Part shown: piece by piece, positions 24,455-33,081 of the stretch
Layout: every line of letters begins with the position of its first letter
Numbering within the stretch: position 1 is the first letter of the stretch
Assembly: GCA_947259975.1 (NCBI GenBank)
Contig: CAMYOD010000067.1
Location: 1 to 48,653, forward strand
Origin: an uncultured Gammaproteobacteria bacterium
GTDB taxonomy: Bacteria > Pseudomonadota > Gammaproteobacteria > HyVt-429
Direction: 5' to 3'
Length of the DNA: 48,653 nt
Translations under genes and position numbers: made by a program
The notes under the pieces: generated by a model
What the model was told of the DNA's origin: nothing
Seen by the model: the letters and a program-made list of their open reading frames with translations, nothing else
Database searches by the model: none

Positions 24455-25942
24455 ATGAATAGATCCATGCCTGCCAGTTTGTCACCCGTGCTGCGGTGGT
24501 TGCCGCTGCTGGCCCTGCTGGCCTCCGGCTGCGCCACCAATCCGGTTTCTGGCGAGAAGAACTTCGTCATGATGTCGGAGGATCAGGAGATCCAGATCGG
24601 GCGCGAATCAGATCCCGACGTGCGCAAGGTCTACGGTGAGTACGACGATCCGGAGTTGCAGGCCTATGTTCAGCGCATCGGCGAAGAGCTGGCGGCCAAG
24701 AGTCATCGTCCCCAACTGATCTATCGGTTCACGGTGCTCGACTCGCCCACGGTGAACGCCTTCGCATTACCGGGTGGTTACATCTACATTACCCGCGGCA
24801 TCATGGCCTACCTGAACTCCGAGGCCGAGCTGGCGGCGGTGTTGGGTCACGAGATCGGCCACGTCACGGCCCGCCACGGCGTACGCCAGTATTCCGCCGC
24901 CATGGCCGCCAACGTGGGCTATACCATCGGCGCGATCCTGGTGCCGGAACTGCAGAACGCGAATGTGCAGGACGCGTTCAAGTTGCTCAGCACCTCCCTG
25001 TTGCGCGGCTACGGCCGTGAACATGAGCTGGAGTCGGATCGCCTGGGCGCCGAGTACCTCGCGCGCAGCAGCTACGATCCCGATGCGATGATTGATGTCG
25101 TTTCCGTGCTCAAAGGACAGGAGGAGTACGAAAAGGCCACCGCCGAACGCGAAGGCCGCGAAGCGCGGGCCTATCATGGTGTGTTCGCGACGCACCCGAG
25201 CGCTGACAAGCGCCTGCAGGAAGTGGTCGGCGAGGCGCGCAAGTATCAGACCGGCGCAACGCAGAAGCGCGGACGTGACCGGTACCTCGAGATGATTGAC
25301 GGCATGGTGTTCGGCGACAGTGAGAAGGAAGGCATTCGTCGCGGCAACCGCTTCTATCACAAGCCGCTGGATTTTCAGTTGACGTTTCCACAGGGCTGGA
25401 ACATCGAAAACCGCCCGTCCTATCTGGCCGGTTACGCACCGAAGAAAGTGGCGCTGTTGCACGTAAGTCTGGAGGACCGTAATCGGCGAATCTCGCCCCG
25501 TGAATTCGTGCAGCAGCGGCTCGAAGTCAAGGGCAATCGGTTGCAGGAAGGACGCGAGTTGAGGATTAACGGCATGCCCGCCTTCACCGGCATCGCGACC
25601 ATGAAGACACCCTACGGTACCCAGCCCACGCGGGTCACGGTGGCCTACTTCGGCGACAAGGCCATGGTGTTTCTCGGTGCCACAAAGGACGGCAATGTGC
25701 GCGCCTACGATGCGGCCTTCCTCGATACAGTCCGCAGCCTGTCGCGACTCGACGCGGAGGGACGCCGCCTGGCGGAGCCCCTGCGCATCGACGTACGCAA
25801 GGGCAGGACCGGAGAGAGCTTTACATCCCTGGCGCGAGAATCCGCGATACCGAATTATCCCGAGATCCAGTTGCGGCTGATCAATGATCAATATCCGGAA
25901 GGCGACGTGGTGGCCGGTGCACCGCTCAAACTGGTCCAATAA
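24455..25942 (+). CDS. M48 family zinc metalloprotease, lipoprotein
   Basis: The 495-residue protein has a lipobox, LLASGC, so it should be a lipoprotein facing the periplasm. The M48 domain is complete: GHEIGHVTARHG with the two histidine zinc ligands and catalytic glutamate, and the third ligand in ELESDRLGAEYLA. Residues 280-495 form a separate C-terminal region without visible TPR repeats, which separates it from BepA. Relatives act in outer-membrane protein quality control. It leads a three-lipoprotein run and lies 57 bases after the repeat-protein gene. Confidence 0.88.
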   Translation: MNRSMPASLSPVLRWLPLLALLASGCATNPVSGEKNFVMMSEDQEIQIGRESDPDVRKVYGEYDDPELQAYVQRIGEELAAKSHRPQLIYRFTVLDSPTVNAFALPGGYIYITRGIMAYLNSEAELAAVLGHEIGHVTARHGVRQYSAAMAANVGYTIGAILVPELQNANVQDAFKLLSTSLLRGYGREHELESDRLGAEYLARSSYDPDAMIDVVSVLKGQEEYEKATAEREGREARAYHGVFATHPSADKRLQEVVGEARKYQTGATQKRGRDRYLEMIDGMVFGDSEKEGIRRGNRFYHKPLDFQLTFPQGWNIENRPSYLAGYAPKKVALLHVSLEDRNRRISPREFVQQRLEVKGNRLQEGRELRINGMPAFTGIATMKTPYGTQPTRVTVAYFGDKAMVFLGATKDGNVRAYDAAFLDTVRSLSRLDAEGRRLAEPLRIDVRKGRTGESFTSLARESAIPNYPEIQLRLINDQYPEGDVVAGAPLKLVQ

Positions 25943-25947
25943 GCGAT

Positions 25948-26439
25948 ATGAACCCATTGCCCCGATGGTTGCGATACCCGTTTTACGTCGCCGCGCTGTT
26001 GCTGCTGTCGGCCTGCGCCACCCTGTCCGGTCAGGTCGATCCGCCGCAAATGAGTGTCGCCGGTTTGCAGATCGTCGATGCGACGGTTTTCGAGCAGCGT
26101 TACCGGATTCAACTGCGCATTCAGAACCCGAATGATTTCGCCTTGCCAATCGTCGGTATGAGCTATGACCTGGAACTGAACGGGCAGCCGTTCCTGCGTG
26201 GCGTCAGCAATCATGCCGTAACGATCCCGGCCTACGGCCAAGGAGTGGTCGAAGTCGATGCGGTCAGCACTTTGTTCAGCTTCGTACGCCAGATCGAGGA
26301 ATTACAGCGCGGACAGCTGGAAAGCCTTACCTATTCATTGCAGGGCAAAATCAGTCTGCAGAATCGCTTGCTAAAGTTGCCGTTCGACTTTGCTGGTGAG
26401 CTTTCGCTCACGGGCAACGAATCCGGCAAAGGCGCCTGA
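25948..26439 (+). CDS. LEA type 2 family lipoprotein
   Basis: The 163-residue protein has a lipobox, LLLSAC, and a single LEA14/WHy domain of repeated beta strands (about residues 35-155), seen in YRIQLRIQNPNDFALPIVGMS. LEA14-type domains resemble fibronectin-like folds and are linked to desiccation or envelope stress, with no defined activity. It begins five bases after the M48 gene stop and ends 19 bases before the patatin gene, so all three are probably co-transcribed. Confidence 0.82.
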   Translation: MNPLPRWLRYPFYVAALLLLSACATLSGQVDPPQMSVAGLQIVDATVFEQRYRIQLRIQNPNDFALPIVGMSYDLELNGQPFLRGVSNHAVTIPAYGQGVVEVDAVSTLFSFVRQIEELQRGQLESLTYSLQGKISLQNRLLKLPFDFAGELSLTGNESGKGA

Positions 26440-26458
26440 GACTGTCCCCGACGTTTCG

Positions 26459-27823
26459 ATGATCCGCCGTCTCGTGCGACCTTTGCTAATTGCCATGTAC
26501 GCGGTCCTTGCGGGCTGCGCGCACTATCATTATCCCATCAATGTACCGTTGGAGCGTTACACGGCACCGGCGCCGAGCGCGGTCGACAACGGTCGCGCCG
26601 AGGACTTGCTGGTGGTGCTGGCGTTTTCCGGCGGCGGCAGTCGCGCCGCGGCCTTGTCCTACGGCGTCCTCGAGACGTTGGCGAATACCACGGTCGTCTG
26701 GGACGGTCGGCCCCGGCGGCTGCTCGACGAAGTCGATGTGATCAGTGCGGTATCCGGTGGCAGCGTCACCGCTGCCTACTATGGGTTATATGGCAGGCGC
26801 ATCTTCGAGGACTTCGAGCAGCGCTTCCTGAACGCGAACTACCAAAATGTCCTTGCCATGGAGTTGGCCATGCCGTCACAGTGGGCACGGCTTGCGTCAC
26901 CTTTATACGATCGCGTCGATATGATGGCGGACTATTTCGACGAGAATCTTTTCGGCCGCGCAACCTTTAGTGATCTGGCGCGCGCCGGTGGGCCCGAGAT
27001 TCTGATCAACGCCACGGATCTGGCCACCGGCACGCCGTTCCCGTTCAGCAAGTTTCAATTCGATCTCATCTGTTCGGACCTTGCGAGCTTTCCGGTGGCG
27101 CGTGCGGTGGCAGCATCCTCGGCGTTTCCATTCGTGATCAGTCCGCTGCGCCTGCGCAACTACGGCGGCACCTGCGGTTATCAGCCGCCGGCCTGGATCA
27201 AGGCAGCGTTGGTTGATCCCACCGCCTCGTCGCGACGCTACCAGCTTGCCGCGGCCGCCGACTCCTACCTGGATACCGGCAAGCGCCCTTATATCCATCT
27301 GCTCGACGGTGGCGTCGCCGACAACCTGGGCCTGCGCGGGCCTTTGAATGCCGTGAACCTGGAACCGGAGTCGATGGGCGGGGTCGGCCGCTTCGACCTG
27401 GATAAGAGTCGCCGAATAATATTTATCATCGTCAATGCGCAGGCCGGCCCCAATCTGGAATGGAGTACCGTGGAGGCGTCGCCGAGCTCGCGGGATATTT
27501 TCACCGCCGTCACCGATGCGCAGGTGAATCGCTATAACATCGAAACCATCGAGCTACTGCGCGAGAAGCTGCGCAAGTGGACCTCCTCGCGGCGTTACGA
27601 TCCCTTTCTCACCAACGTACCTGAGGGTGACGTCAAGGCCTTTGTGGTGGAGGTTAAGCTGGACGCGCTGCGGAGCGAAACGGAACGCGCCTATTTCAAG
27701 TCGTTGCCCGCGACCTTCAATCTGCCGCCCGATGCGGTCGGTCGCCTGCGCGAGGCGGCGCAGACACTGTTGCGGGACTCATCGGAATTTCAGCGCCTAC
27801 TCAAGGACATGCGGGCGCCTTGA
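26459..27823 (+). CDS. patatin-like phospholipase, lipoprotein
   Basis: The 454-residue protein has a lipobox ending at C20 (VLAGC). The patatin fold is recognised by the oxyanion motif GGGSR (58-62), the nucleophile S99 in ISAVSGGSVTA, and the catalytic aspartate in LLDGGVADNLG, giving the Ser-Asp dyad. It should hydrolyse lipid acyl esters at the envelope. Together with the M48 protease and the LEA-type protein it forms an envelope-lipoprotein run that could handle lipid or outer-membrane homeostasis, which is inference from context. Confidence 0.88.
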   Translation: MIRRLVRPLLIAMYAVLAGCAHYHYPINVPLERYTAPAPSAVDNGRAEDLLVVLAFSGGGSRAAALSYGVLETLANTTVVWDGRPRRLLDEVDVISAVSGGSVTAAYYGLYGRRIFEDFEQRFLNANYQNVLAMELAMPSQWARLASPLYDRVDMMADYFDENLFGRATFSDLARAGGPEILINATDLATGTPFPFSKFQFDLICSDLASFPVARAVAASSAFPFVISPLRLRNYGGTCGYQPPAWIKAALVDPTASSRRYQLAAAADSYLDTGKRPYIHLLDGGVADNLGLRGPLNAVNLEPESMGGVGRFDLDKSRRIIFIIVNAQAGPNLEWSTVEASPSSRDIFTAVTDAQVNRYNIETIELLREKLRKWTSSRRYDPFLTNVPEGDVKAFVVEVKLDALRSETERAYFKSLPATFNLPPDAVGRLREAAQTLLRDSSEFQRLLKDMRAP

Positions 27824-27919
27824 GCGGCGACGAGGATGCTCGATGGATCGTGCGTCTGCTGTGATAGATTAGTGCGACGGTCTTCGCTGAAAAGGCCCGA
27901 GGTCTCGATCACCAAGTAC

Positions 27920-28153
27920 ATGATCACGAATCCAACATCGCCGAACAACGCAATCGTCGACCGCGAGAAGGTGTCAGGCGCGGTTGACCGGGTGTGCGCA
28001 GCCGGCTGCACCTATGTGACTGAGACCATCGCCGCATTGAACGACGGTCGCGATGTCGCCGAGGCGGCAGGCTTGAATCCGGATGAACGCCAAGTGCTGG
28101 TCGACGAACTCACCGCAATCATGTCGGTCTATGATGGCACGTGTGAAACCTGA
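27920..28153 (+). CDS. small hypothetical protein with CxxxC
   Basis: A 77-residue protein starting at the ATG at 27920; the frame is open further upstream but the extension is unconvincing. It has a CAAGC motif at about residues 26-30 and a cysteine near the end (GTCET). The centre, RDVAEAAGLNPDERQVLVDELTAIM, is helical. Its end overlaps the DUF502 gene by 23 bases, so the two are likely translated together. I do not recognise it. Confidence 0.55.
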   Translation: MITNPTSPNNAIVDREKVSGAVDRVCAAGCTYVTETIAALNDGRDVAEAAGLNPDERQVLVDELTAIMSVYDGTCET

Positions 28154-28859
28154 CAAGACGGCCGCACCGCACCGGCACCACCGCACGCCACGCATTCGCC
28201 GTTACCTGATCGCCGGCGTGTTGACCCTGATCCCGATCTGGGTCACCTGGCTGGTGTTCCGTTTTGTTTTCCTCAAGATGTCCGAACTCGGTGCGCCTTG
28301 GGTGCGGGCGGCGGCGCGTACCGTCGAGCCGCATGCCCCCACGATGGCCAATTGGCTGGTGCAGCCCTGGTTTCAATCACTGCTCGCGGTGACCGTGACC
28401 TTGCTCGGCTTGTATATCCTCGGGTGGGCGGTGACCCGGGTGTTGGGACGCCGTATCGTCGCGGCATTCGACGCGTTGATGGAACGCATCCCGCTGGTGC
28501 AGAACATCTACGGTTCGACCCGCAAGTTGCTCGGCGCACTGCAACGCAAACCGGATGGTGTACAACGGGTGGTGCTGATCGACTTTCCCTCCGAGCATAT
28601 GAAGACCGTGGGCTTCGTCACCCGCTTGTTGAAGGATGAGCACACCGGCGCCGATCTGGCGGCGGTATATGTCCCAACCACCCCGAACCCGACCTCAGGC
28701 TATCTGGAGATCGTGCCGTTGGAGAACGTTATCTCCACCGACTGGACTCTGGACGAGGCGATGACCTTTATCATTTCCGGCGGCGCGGTGGCACCGGAAG
28801 AAGTGCCTTACGCGATGTCCCACGAAGACGCCGATGCGGCCAAAACAAGCGCGGACTGA
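28131..28859 (+). CDS. DUF502 family membrane protein
   Basis: The 242-residue protein has a basic N-terminus, two membrane helices (about residues 24-46 and 78-102), and a C-terminal soluble domain. The IPLVQNIYGSTRKLLGAL block and the SGYLEIVPLENV stretch are typical of DUF502. No biochemical role is known to me. Two adjacent ATG codons (28131 and 28134) are possible starts. It overlaps the preceding small gene. A solo copy of the palindrome arm lies just downstream. Confidence 0.8.
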   Translation: MMARVKPDKTAAPHRHHRTPRIRRYLIAGVLTLIPIWVTWLVFRFVFLKMSELGAPWVRAAARTVEPHAPTMANWLVQPWFQSLLAVTVTLLGLYILGWAVTRVLGRRIVAAFDALMERIPLVQNIYGSTRKLLGALQRKPDGVQRVVLIDFPSEHMKTVGFVTRLLKDEHTGADLAAVYVPTTPNPTSGYLEIVPLENVISTDWTLDEAMTFIISGGAVAPEEVPYAMSHEDADAAKTSAD

Positions 28860-28898
28860 ATTTCATTTTTCTTGCATGGGGCACCTGTTCCCGCCACA

Positions 28899-28920
28899 CT
28901 TCACTCCGACCGCATTTTTA
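28899..28920. repeat. solo half-copy of the 16.4-kb palindrome arm
   Basis: The 22 bases match the right arm of the inner palindrome at 16438-16459 in all but two positions (CTTCACTCCGACC followed by G instead of C, and a final A instead of G). It lies in the 71-base gap between the DUF502 and BrkB genes, without a partner arm. It is best read as a decayed or partial copy of the same dispersed element. Confidence 0.65.
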
Positions 28921-28930
28921 CACCACACTC

Positions 28931-30277
28931 ATGGAAACGATCGGATATAAGTTACGGCAGTTGGTGCAACGTCTGCTCTGGTCGCCGGCCTCACATGGCT
29001 TCTCGGGAATTCGGCACGGCGGCGTGATGGCGCTGCGCATGCTGTATGTAGTGATGCGCGACCTCGCCGAGGGGCTGCTCACCTTGCGCGCCATGAGCCT
29101 GGTCTATACGACGCTGTTATCGCTCGTACCCTTGATCGCGTTCAGCTTTTCCGTGCTCAAGGCCTTCGGTGTACATAACCAGATCGAACCACAGCTCAAT
29201 CTCTTTCTCGCGCCGTTGGGCGCGCAAGGTGAGCAGATCGCGACCAACATCGTTGCCTTTGTCGACAACCTCAAGGTCGGCGTCCTGGGTTCGGTCGGTT
29301 TGGCGCTGCTGCTCTACACTGTAATCTCGATGATACAAAAGGTAGAGGGTGCGTTTAATTTCATTTGGCGCACCAACCGCACGCGGGGGTTCGCGCAGGC
29401 CTTCAGCGATTATCTCAGCGTGATCCTGATCGGCCCGGTGCTGGTGTTCTCGGCGCTCGGCATCACCGCCTCGATTATGAATACCACGGTCGTCCAGGGT
29501 CTGCTCGCCATCGAACCCTTCGGCAGCGCGGCCTTTCTGCTCGGCAAACTCGTGCCCTACATTCTGATCTGCTCCGTCTTCACCTTTGTGTATGTATTCG
29601 TGCCGAACACCAAAGTGCGTTTGTCCGCGGCGCTGGTGGGGGGGCTGTTCGCCGGTGTGCTGTGGCAAACGGCGGGTTGGGGATTCGCGTTGTTTGTCGC
29701 CAACTCAACCAAGTATCAGGCGATCTATTCGGGTTTCGCAATCCTGATCGTGTTTCTGATCTGGCTGTATATCAGCTGGTTGATCCTGCTGATTGGTGCC
29801 CAGGTGGCGTTCTATTTCCAGCACCCCCAGCTACTCACCGCACAACGCAAGCATTCGCGACTGAGCAATGCGATCAAGGAGCGCGCCGGTCTGGCGACCA
29901 TGGTGCTGGTGGGGCAAAGCTATTTCTTCGACCGACCGGGCTGGACCTTCGATCGGTTGGTGACACATCTCAACCTCGATGCCCAGGCCTATCAGGCCAT
30001 GCTCGATGATCTCGCCGCCGCCGGTCTGCTGATCGAAAGCCATGACGAGCCACCTACCTATCTTCCCGGGCGCGCCATGGAAACCATGACCGTCAACGAA
30101 ATCCTGTCCGCAATCCGTGGCGACAGGCGCGCCGCACAGTTGATGGAACGTGGCGAGTTTCCCGGTGAGGAAACCGTCGACGCGCTGGTCGACCGTTTAG
30201 GCGAGGCAAACCGGGCGGCGCTGGGTGATGCAACCTTGCGTCAGCTGATCGGTGCCGAGGCAGTGCCCCCCGCCTAG
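28931..30277 (+). CDS. YihY/BrkB family inner-membrane protein
   Basis: The 448-residue protein has six membrane helices between residues 50 and 300, with the family signature RAMSLVYTTLLSLVPLIAFSFS and the later GGLFAGVLWQTAGWGF. It was long annotated as ribonuclease BN, but that assignment was wrong; the function of YihY is unsettled. The C-terminal region (about 315-448) is soluble and resembles the winged-helix-like extension found in longer members. Its stop overlaps that of the convergent thioredoxin-HEAT gene within CTAG. Confidence 0.85.
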   Translation: METIGYKLRQLVQRLLWSPASHGFSGIRHGGVMALRMLYVVMRDLAEGLLTLRAMSLVYTTLLSLVPLIAFSFSVLKAFGVHNQIEPQLNLFLAPLGAQGEQIATNIVAFVDNLKVGVLGSVGLALLLYTVISMIQKVEGAFNFIWRTNRTRGFAQAFSDYLSVILIGPVLVFSALGITASIMNTTVVQGLLAIEPFGSAAFLLGKLVPYILICSVFTFVYVFVPNTKVRLSAALVGGLFAGVLWQTAGWGFALFVANSTKYQAIYSGFAILIVFLIWLYISWLILLIGAQVAFYFQHPQLLTAQRKHSRLSNAIKERAGLATMVLVGQSYFFDRPGWTFDRLVTHLNLDAQAYQAMLDDLAAAGLLIESHDEPPTYLPGRAMETMTVNEILSAIRGDRRAAQLMERGEFPGEETVDALVDRLGEANRAALGDATLRQLIGAEAVPPA

Positions 30278-30936
30278 GCCTTGTTGACAGTCAGGGCCGC
30301 GAGACCCTCCTGTGCAATTTCACGTACGTGCAGATCGTCATCCGCACTGCGGGCTTCGAGCGCGGGAATCACCTCCGGATTGCCGCTCATCGCCAGGTAG
30401 TGACAGGCGTCACCGCGGATACGTGCATCCCCATGTCGGCTCAGCTCCGTGAGCCCCGCAAGTATACGTTCCAGCAGGCCCATGGGTTTGAGTTCCTCGA
30501 GAATCATGTCGAGGCCGAGGCGCACCTGCATGGGCGTGTCCACATCCGCGAGTAACGCCAGCACCGCATCCATGCGCGCAGGCTCCTCGGCCAACATGCG
30601 GCGCACCTGCTCCGCTTGCCCGCCGTCGAGCCGGTCACTGAAGTAGGCCGCCATCCCGTCGACGTTACCGCTGCGTTCGGCCCAGGCGCGCAGTTCCGCG
30701 AGTGTGTGTACGCCGCTGAATTCGAACGGTCCGATGCGGCACCAGGGCACCGAGCGCACGGCGTAGCGCTCCGCGGCCGCGGGCGCCGCGGCGATGTTAA
30801 TGACCTCGAGCCGACCCACACTGCCTTCCTTGACCAGTTCGCCGAGGGCGTTCAACACCTGCGGGCAATACGGGCACTGGGGGGACAGCAACAGCACTGC
30901 GTCCGGGGGCACGGCTTGATCGGTTTTGGTCATCAC
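30274..30936 (-). CDS. thioredoxin-like domain fused to HEAT-type repeats
   Basis: The 220-residue protein starts with a small thioredoxin-like domain. Its LLLSPQCPYCPQV holds a CPYC site at C21-C24, and SVPWCRIG stands where the cis-proline loop is expected. Residues about 110-215 look like alpha-helical HEAT/PBS-lyase repeats, as in RIRGDACHYLAMSGNPEVIPAL and HVREIAQEGLAAL. The repeat half likely binds a protein partner. No signal peptide is seen, so it is cytoplasmic. I know no characterised homologue. Confidence 0.75.
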   Translation of the reverse strand: MMTKTDQAVPPDAVLLLSPQCPYCPQVLNALGELVKEGSVGRLEVINIAAAPAAAERYAVRSVPWCRIGPFEFSGVHTLAELRAWAERSGNVDGMAAYFSDRLDGGQAEQVRRMLAEEPARMDAVLALLADVDTPMQVRLGLDMILEELKPMGLLERILAGLTELSRHGDARIRGDACHYLAMSGNPEVIPALEARSADDDLHVREIAQEGLAALTVNKA

Positions 30937-31007
30937 TCACGTTTCGTATTTGCGCGCCAGTCGGACAATCCTGTCCGCCATGGCGGCATCGTGTACAGTA
31001 TGCCGCA

Positions 31008-31940
31008 ATGCACAACCCGGTGCCTGGTCCTTTGGTGTTCGAAGCGAAAAACGTTTTTATCGTCGGCTGCGGTGACATCGGCCTGCGGGTGGCACGGCTT
31101 TGGCAAGACGCCGGGGTCCCGTGCACGGGCCTTGCGCGCAGCGAAGGCTCCGCGGCGCGTTTGCGCACCAACGGTTTCACCGCCGTCGCCGGCGATCTGG
31201 ACGAACCAGCTTCACTCACTGATCTGCCGGTGCGCGATGCGCTGGTTTATTACTTCGCGCCGCCGCCGGGCGCCGGGACGCGGGACACGCGCATGGCGCA
31301 CTTACTCGCCGCGTCGGGCGATCGCAACCTGCCGGCACGCCTGGTGTATTTGAGCACCACCGGTGTCTACGGCGATTGCGCGGGGGCCTGGGTCAGTGAG
31401 ACGACGCCCCTGAATCCCCAGACCGACCGCGCGCGCCGCCGCGCGGACGCGGAAGCGCAGGTGCGTGACTGGGCGCAGGCACACGCCGTGCCCTGGATCC
31501 TGCTGCGCGTGCCGGGGATCTACGGTCCCGGCCGGCTGCCGGAAAAGCGTTTGCGCGATGGCAGTCCGGTACTGGAACCGGCGGCCTGCGGTTATACCAA
31601 CCGTATCCATGCCCATGACCTGGCGCGGGTCTGTGTTGCGGCGGCCACCCACGGCACCAGCGGCGATGTGTTCAATGTCAGTGATGGCCAACCGGGCACC
31701 ATGACCGAGTATTTCTTCGCCGTCGCCGATGCGCTGGGTTTGCCGCGACCGCCGGTGATCTCATTAACGCAGGCACAGGAACAGCTCAGCCCCGCCATGC
31801 TGTCCTATTTGCTCGAATCACGGCGTATCGATAACCGGCGGCTGCGCAAGGACCTCGGTGTCAGCTTGTGTTATCCGACCCTGGCCGCGGGCCTCGCGGC
31901 GAGTGTCGAGGCGGGCGCGGACCCGGCGGAGGCCGGCTAG
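31008..31940 (+). CDS. NAD(P)-dependent SDR epimerase (YeeZ-like)
   Basis: The 310-residue protein has a Rossmann domain beginning NVFIVGCGDIGLRVARLW, with the GxGxxG motif at about residues 20-25, and a YLSTTGVYGD strand. It belongs to the extended/atypical SDRs near YeeZ, which often lack the full YxxxK pair; here the lysine position is not evident, so catalysis is uncertain. It is divergent from the thioredoxin-HEAT gene and lies three bases before the small zinc-ribbon regulator gene. Confidence 0.8.
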   Translation: MHNPVPGPLVFEAKNVFIVGCGDIGLRVARLWQDAGVPCTGLARSEGSAARLRTNGFTAVAGDLDEPASLTDLPVRDALVYYFAPPPGAGTRDTRMAHLLAASGDRNLPARLVYLSTTGVYGDCAGAWVSETTPLNPQTDRARRRADAEAQVRDWAQAHAVPWILLRVPGIYGPGRLPEKRLRDGSPVLEPAACGYTNRIHAHDLARVCVAAATHGTSGDVFNVSDGQPGTMTEYFFAVADALGLPRPPVISLTQAQEQLSPAMLSYLLESRRIDNRRLRKDLGVSLCYPTLAAGLAASVEAGADPAEAG

Positions 31941-31943
31941 GCC

Positions 31944-32225
31944 ATGTTTCGACGCGAATTGCTGGACATCATTCTTGACCGTCCCGTGAGTATTCACGAA
32001 TTGTCGCGTGTGCTGGGTGTGCCGGTGAGGGAGCTGGATGACGATCTCAAGCATTTAGCGAAGAGTCTACGCCACGACGAATATCGCCTCGATGTGATTC
32101 CCGCACGCTGCCGTAAGTGTGGTTATACATTTGCCGCGACCAAGTACCGCAAGCCGGGGAAATGTCCCCAGTGCCGTGGCACCTGGTTGTCCGAGCCGCT
32201 GATCGGCGCGCGCCGCAAGGATTAA
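31944..32225 (+). CDS. predicted regulator, HTH plus zinc ribbon
   Basis: The 93-residue protein has an N-terminal helix-turn-helix-like part (DRPVSIHELSRVLGVPVREL) and a C-terminal zinc ribbon, CRKCGYTF to GKCPQCRGTW, with two CxxC pairs. This matches a group annotated as predicted transcriptional regulators with HTH and Zn ribbon. Targets are unknown. It begins three bases after the SDR gene. Confidence 0.75.
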   Translation: MFRRELLDIILDRPVSIHELSRVLGVPVRELDDDLKHLAKSLRHDEYRLDVIPARCRKCGYTFAATKYRKPGKCPQCRGTWLSEPLIGARRKD

Positions 32226-32299
32226 TAGTGGCCCGAATTGCCCTCTGATCTCGCGATCCAAACTTAGCCGATGCTCAAAGATCGATAAAGCAGGTTATG

Positions 32300-32327
32300 G
32301 GCCGCCGCGGCAGGTATACTGGCGGCC
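32300..32327. promoter_or_regulatory. inverted repeat over a TATACT box
   Basis: GGCCGCC (32300-32306) and GGCGGCC (32321-32327) are exact inverted repeats that frame TATACT (32315-32320), a good -10 match, 32 bases before the next ATG. No clear -35 is seen at the right spacing. The layout would suit a promoter with an operator across it, but GC-rich short repeats are common here, so the call is weak. Confidence 0.25.
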
Positions 32328-32351
32328 GGATTCCGTAGCAGATGTAAGCAT

Positions 32352-32639
32352 ATGAGTGAGCATGAATTGACGAAAGAGGAGCGCATCCTGCGCGCCGTGA
32401 AACAAACCCTGACCCGTGTTATCAAGGATACGGCGACGCAACCGGGCCTGAAACACCCGTTGAGCGAGCCCACCATCGAGGATCTGCGTCACTGCCTGGT
32501 GCTGATCAGTGAGCGCGAGCGTGAGCTGGCGGAGGCGGCCGGCCGGGCGGAAGAAAAGCGTCCCTATTATGTCGATGAGCCGCGCGCTAGCGGGCCGGTC
32601 GAGGTCCCGTTGACCAAGCTGAAAAAGAAACCGAACTAA
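32352..32639 (+). CDS. small conserved hypothetical protein
   Basis: A 95-residue soluble protein of mainly helical, charged sequence. The ERILRAVKQTLTRVIKDTAT and PLSEPTIEDLRHCLVLISER stretches look conserved, and the tail (EVPLTKLKKKPN) is basic. It has no signal, membrane segment or cysteine pair. I recall similar short proteins in sulfur-oxidising gammaproteobacteria without a proven role. It follows the inverted repeat described above. Confidence 0.6.
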   Translation: MSEHELTKEERILRAVKQTLTRVIKDTATQPGLKHPLSEPTIEDLRHCLVLISERERELAEAAGRAEEKRPYYVDEPRASGPVEVPLTKLKKKPN

Positions 32640-32688
32640 TCGGCGATGGCGCTCGTCCCGTCGTGTTGTCGCCCAGGAGACGCAGCGC

Positions 32689-33048
32689 GTGCCGGACTAC
32701 AGTGAAGTTGCCCGGGCGGGTTCAGAATGGGTGCGCGTGCGATTTAATGGTGATTTCGGCGGCACGGCCACGGTTTGGGATGCGACGGTCATGACCCTGC
32801 GCGAGGCCTGCCGCCGCCGGCTGGCCGCGGGCGGCAACGACACGCCGCGGTTGCGCGCTTTTATCGATGTGGGTGCGGCCACGACGGCCGGCCGCGCGCT
32901 GGTCGTGGCACTGCCGGTGGCCGCGATCGACGCCGCCGCGATCCTGAAAACAATCACCATGATTCGAAACTTCAAGCGTCTGCATGTCGGTCGGCACGAG
33001 TATGGCGATCTCCAACATTTCTCCGCGGACTGCGCGCCCGTCGACTGA
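32689..33048 (+). CDS. hypothetical protein
   Basis: The 119-residue protein starts at GTG after a CAGGAGA ribosome site. It is soluble, with alternating strands and helices and a central LRAFIDVGAATTAGRALVVALPVAAIDAA stretch split by glycine and alanine. I see no motif that names it. It is 49 bases after the preceding small gene and 33 before the Usp gene, on the same strand. Confidence 0.55.
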   Translation: MPDYSEVARAGSEWVRVRFNGDFGGTATVWDATVMTLREACRRRLAAGGNDTPRLRAFIDVGAATTAGRALVVALPVAAIDAAAILKTITMIRNFKRLHVGRHEYGDLQHFSADCAPVD

Positions 33049-33081
33049 ATCTGGACCCGATTTTGCATCGAACATAGGGAT

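Noticed and set aside
24767..26149. 460-residue minus-strand open frame opposite the M48 protease gene
   Set aside because: The zinc motif and lipobox fix the coding strand, and the antisense frame has shadow-like composition.
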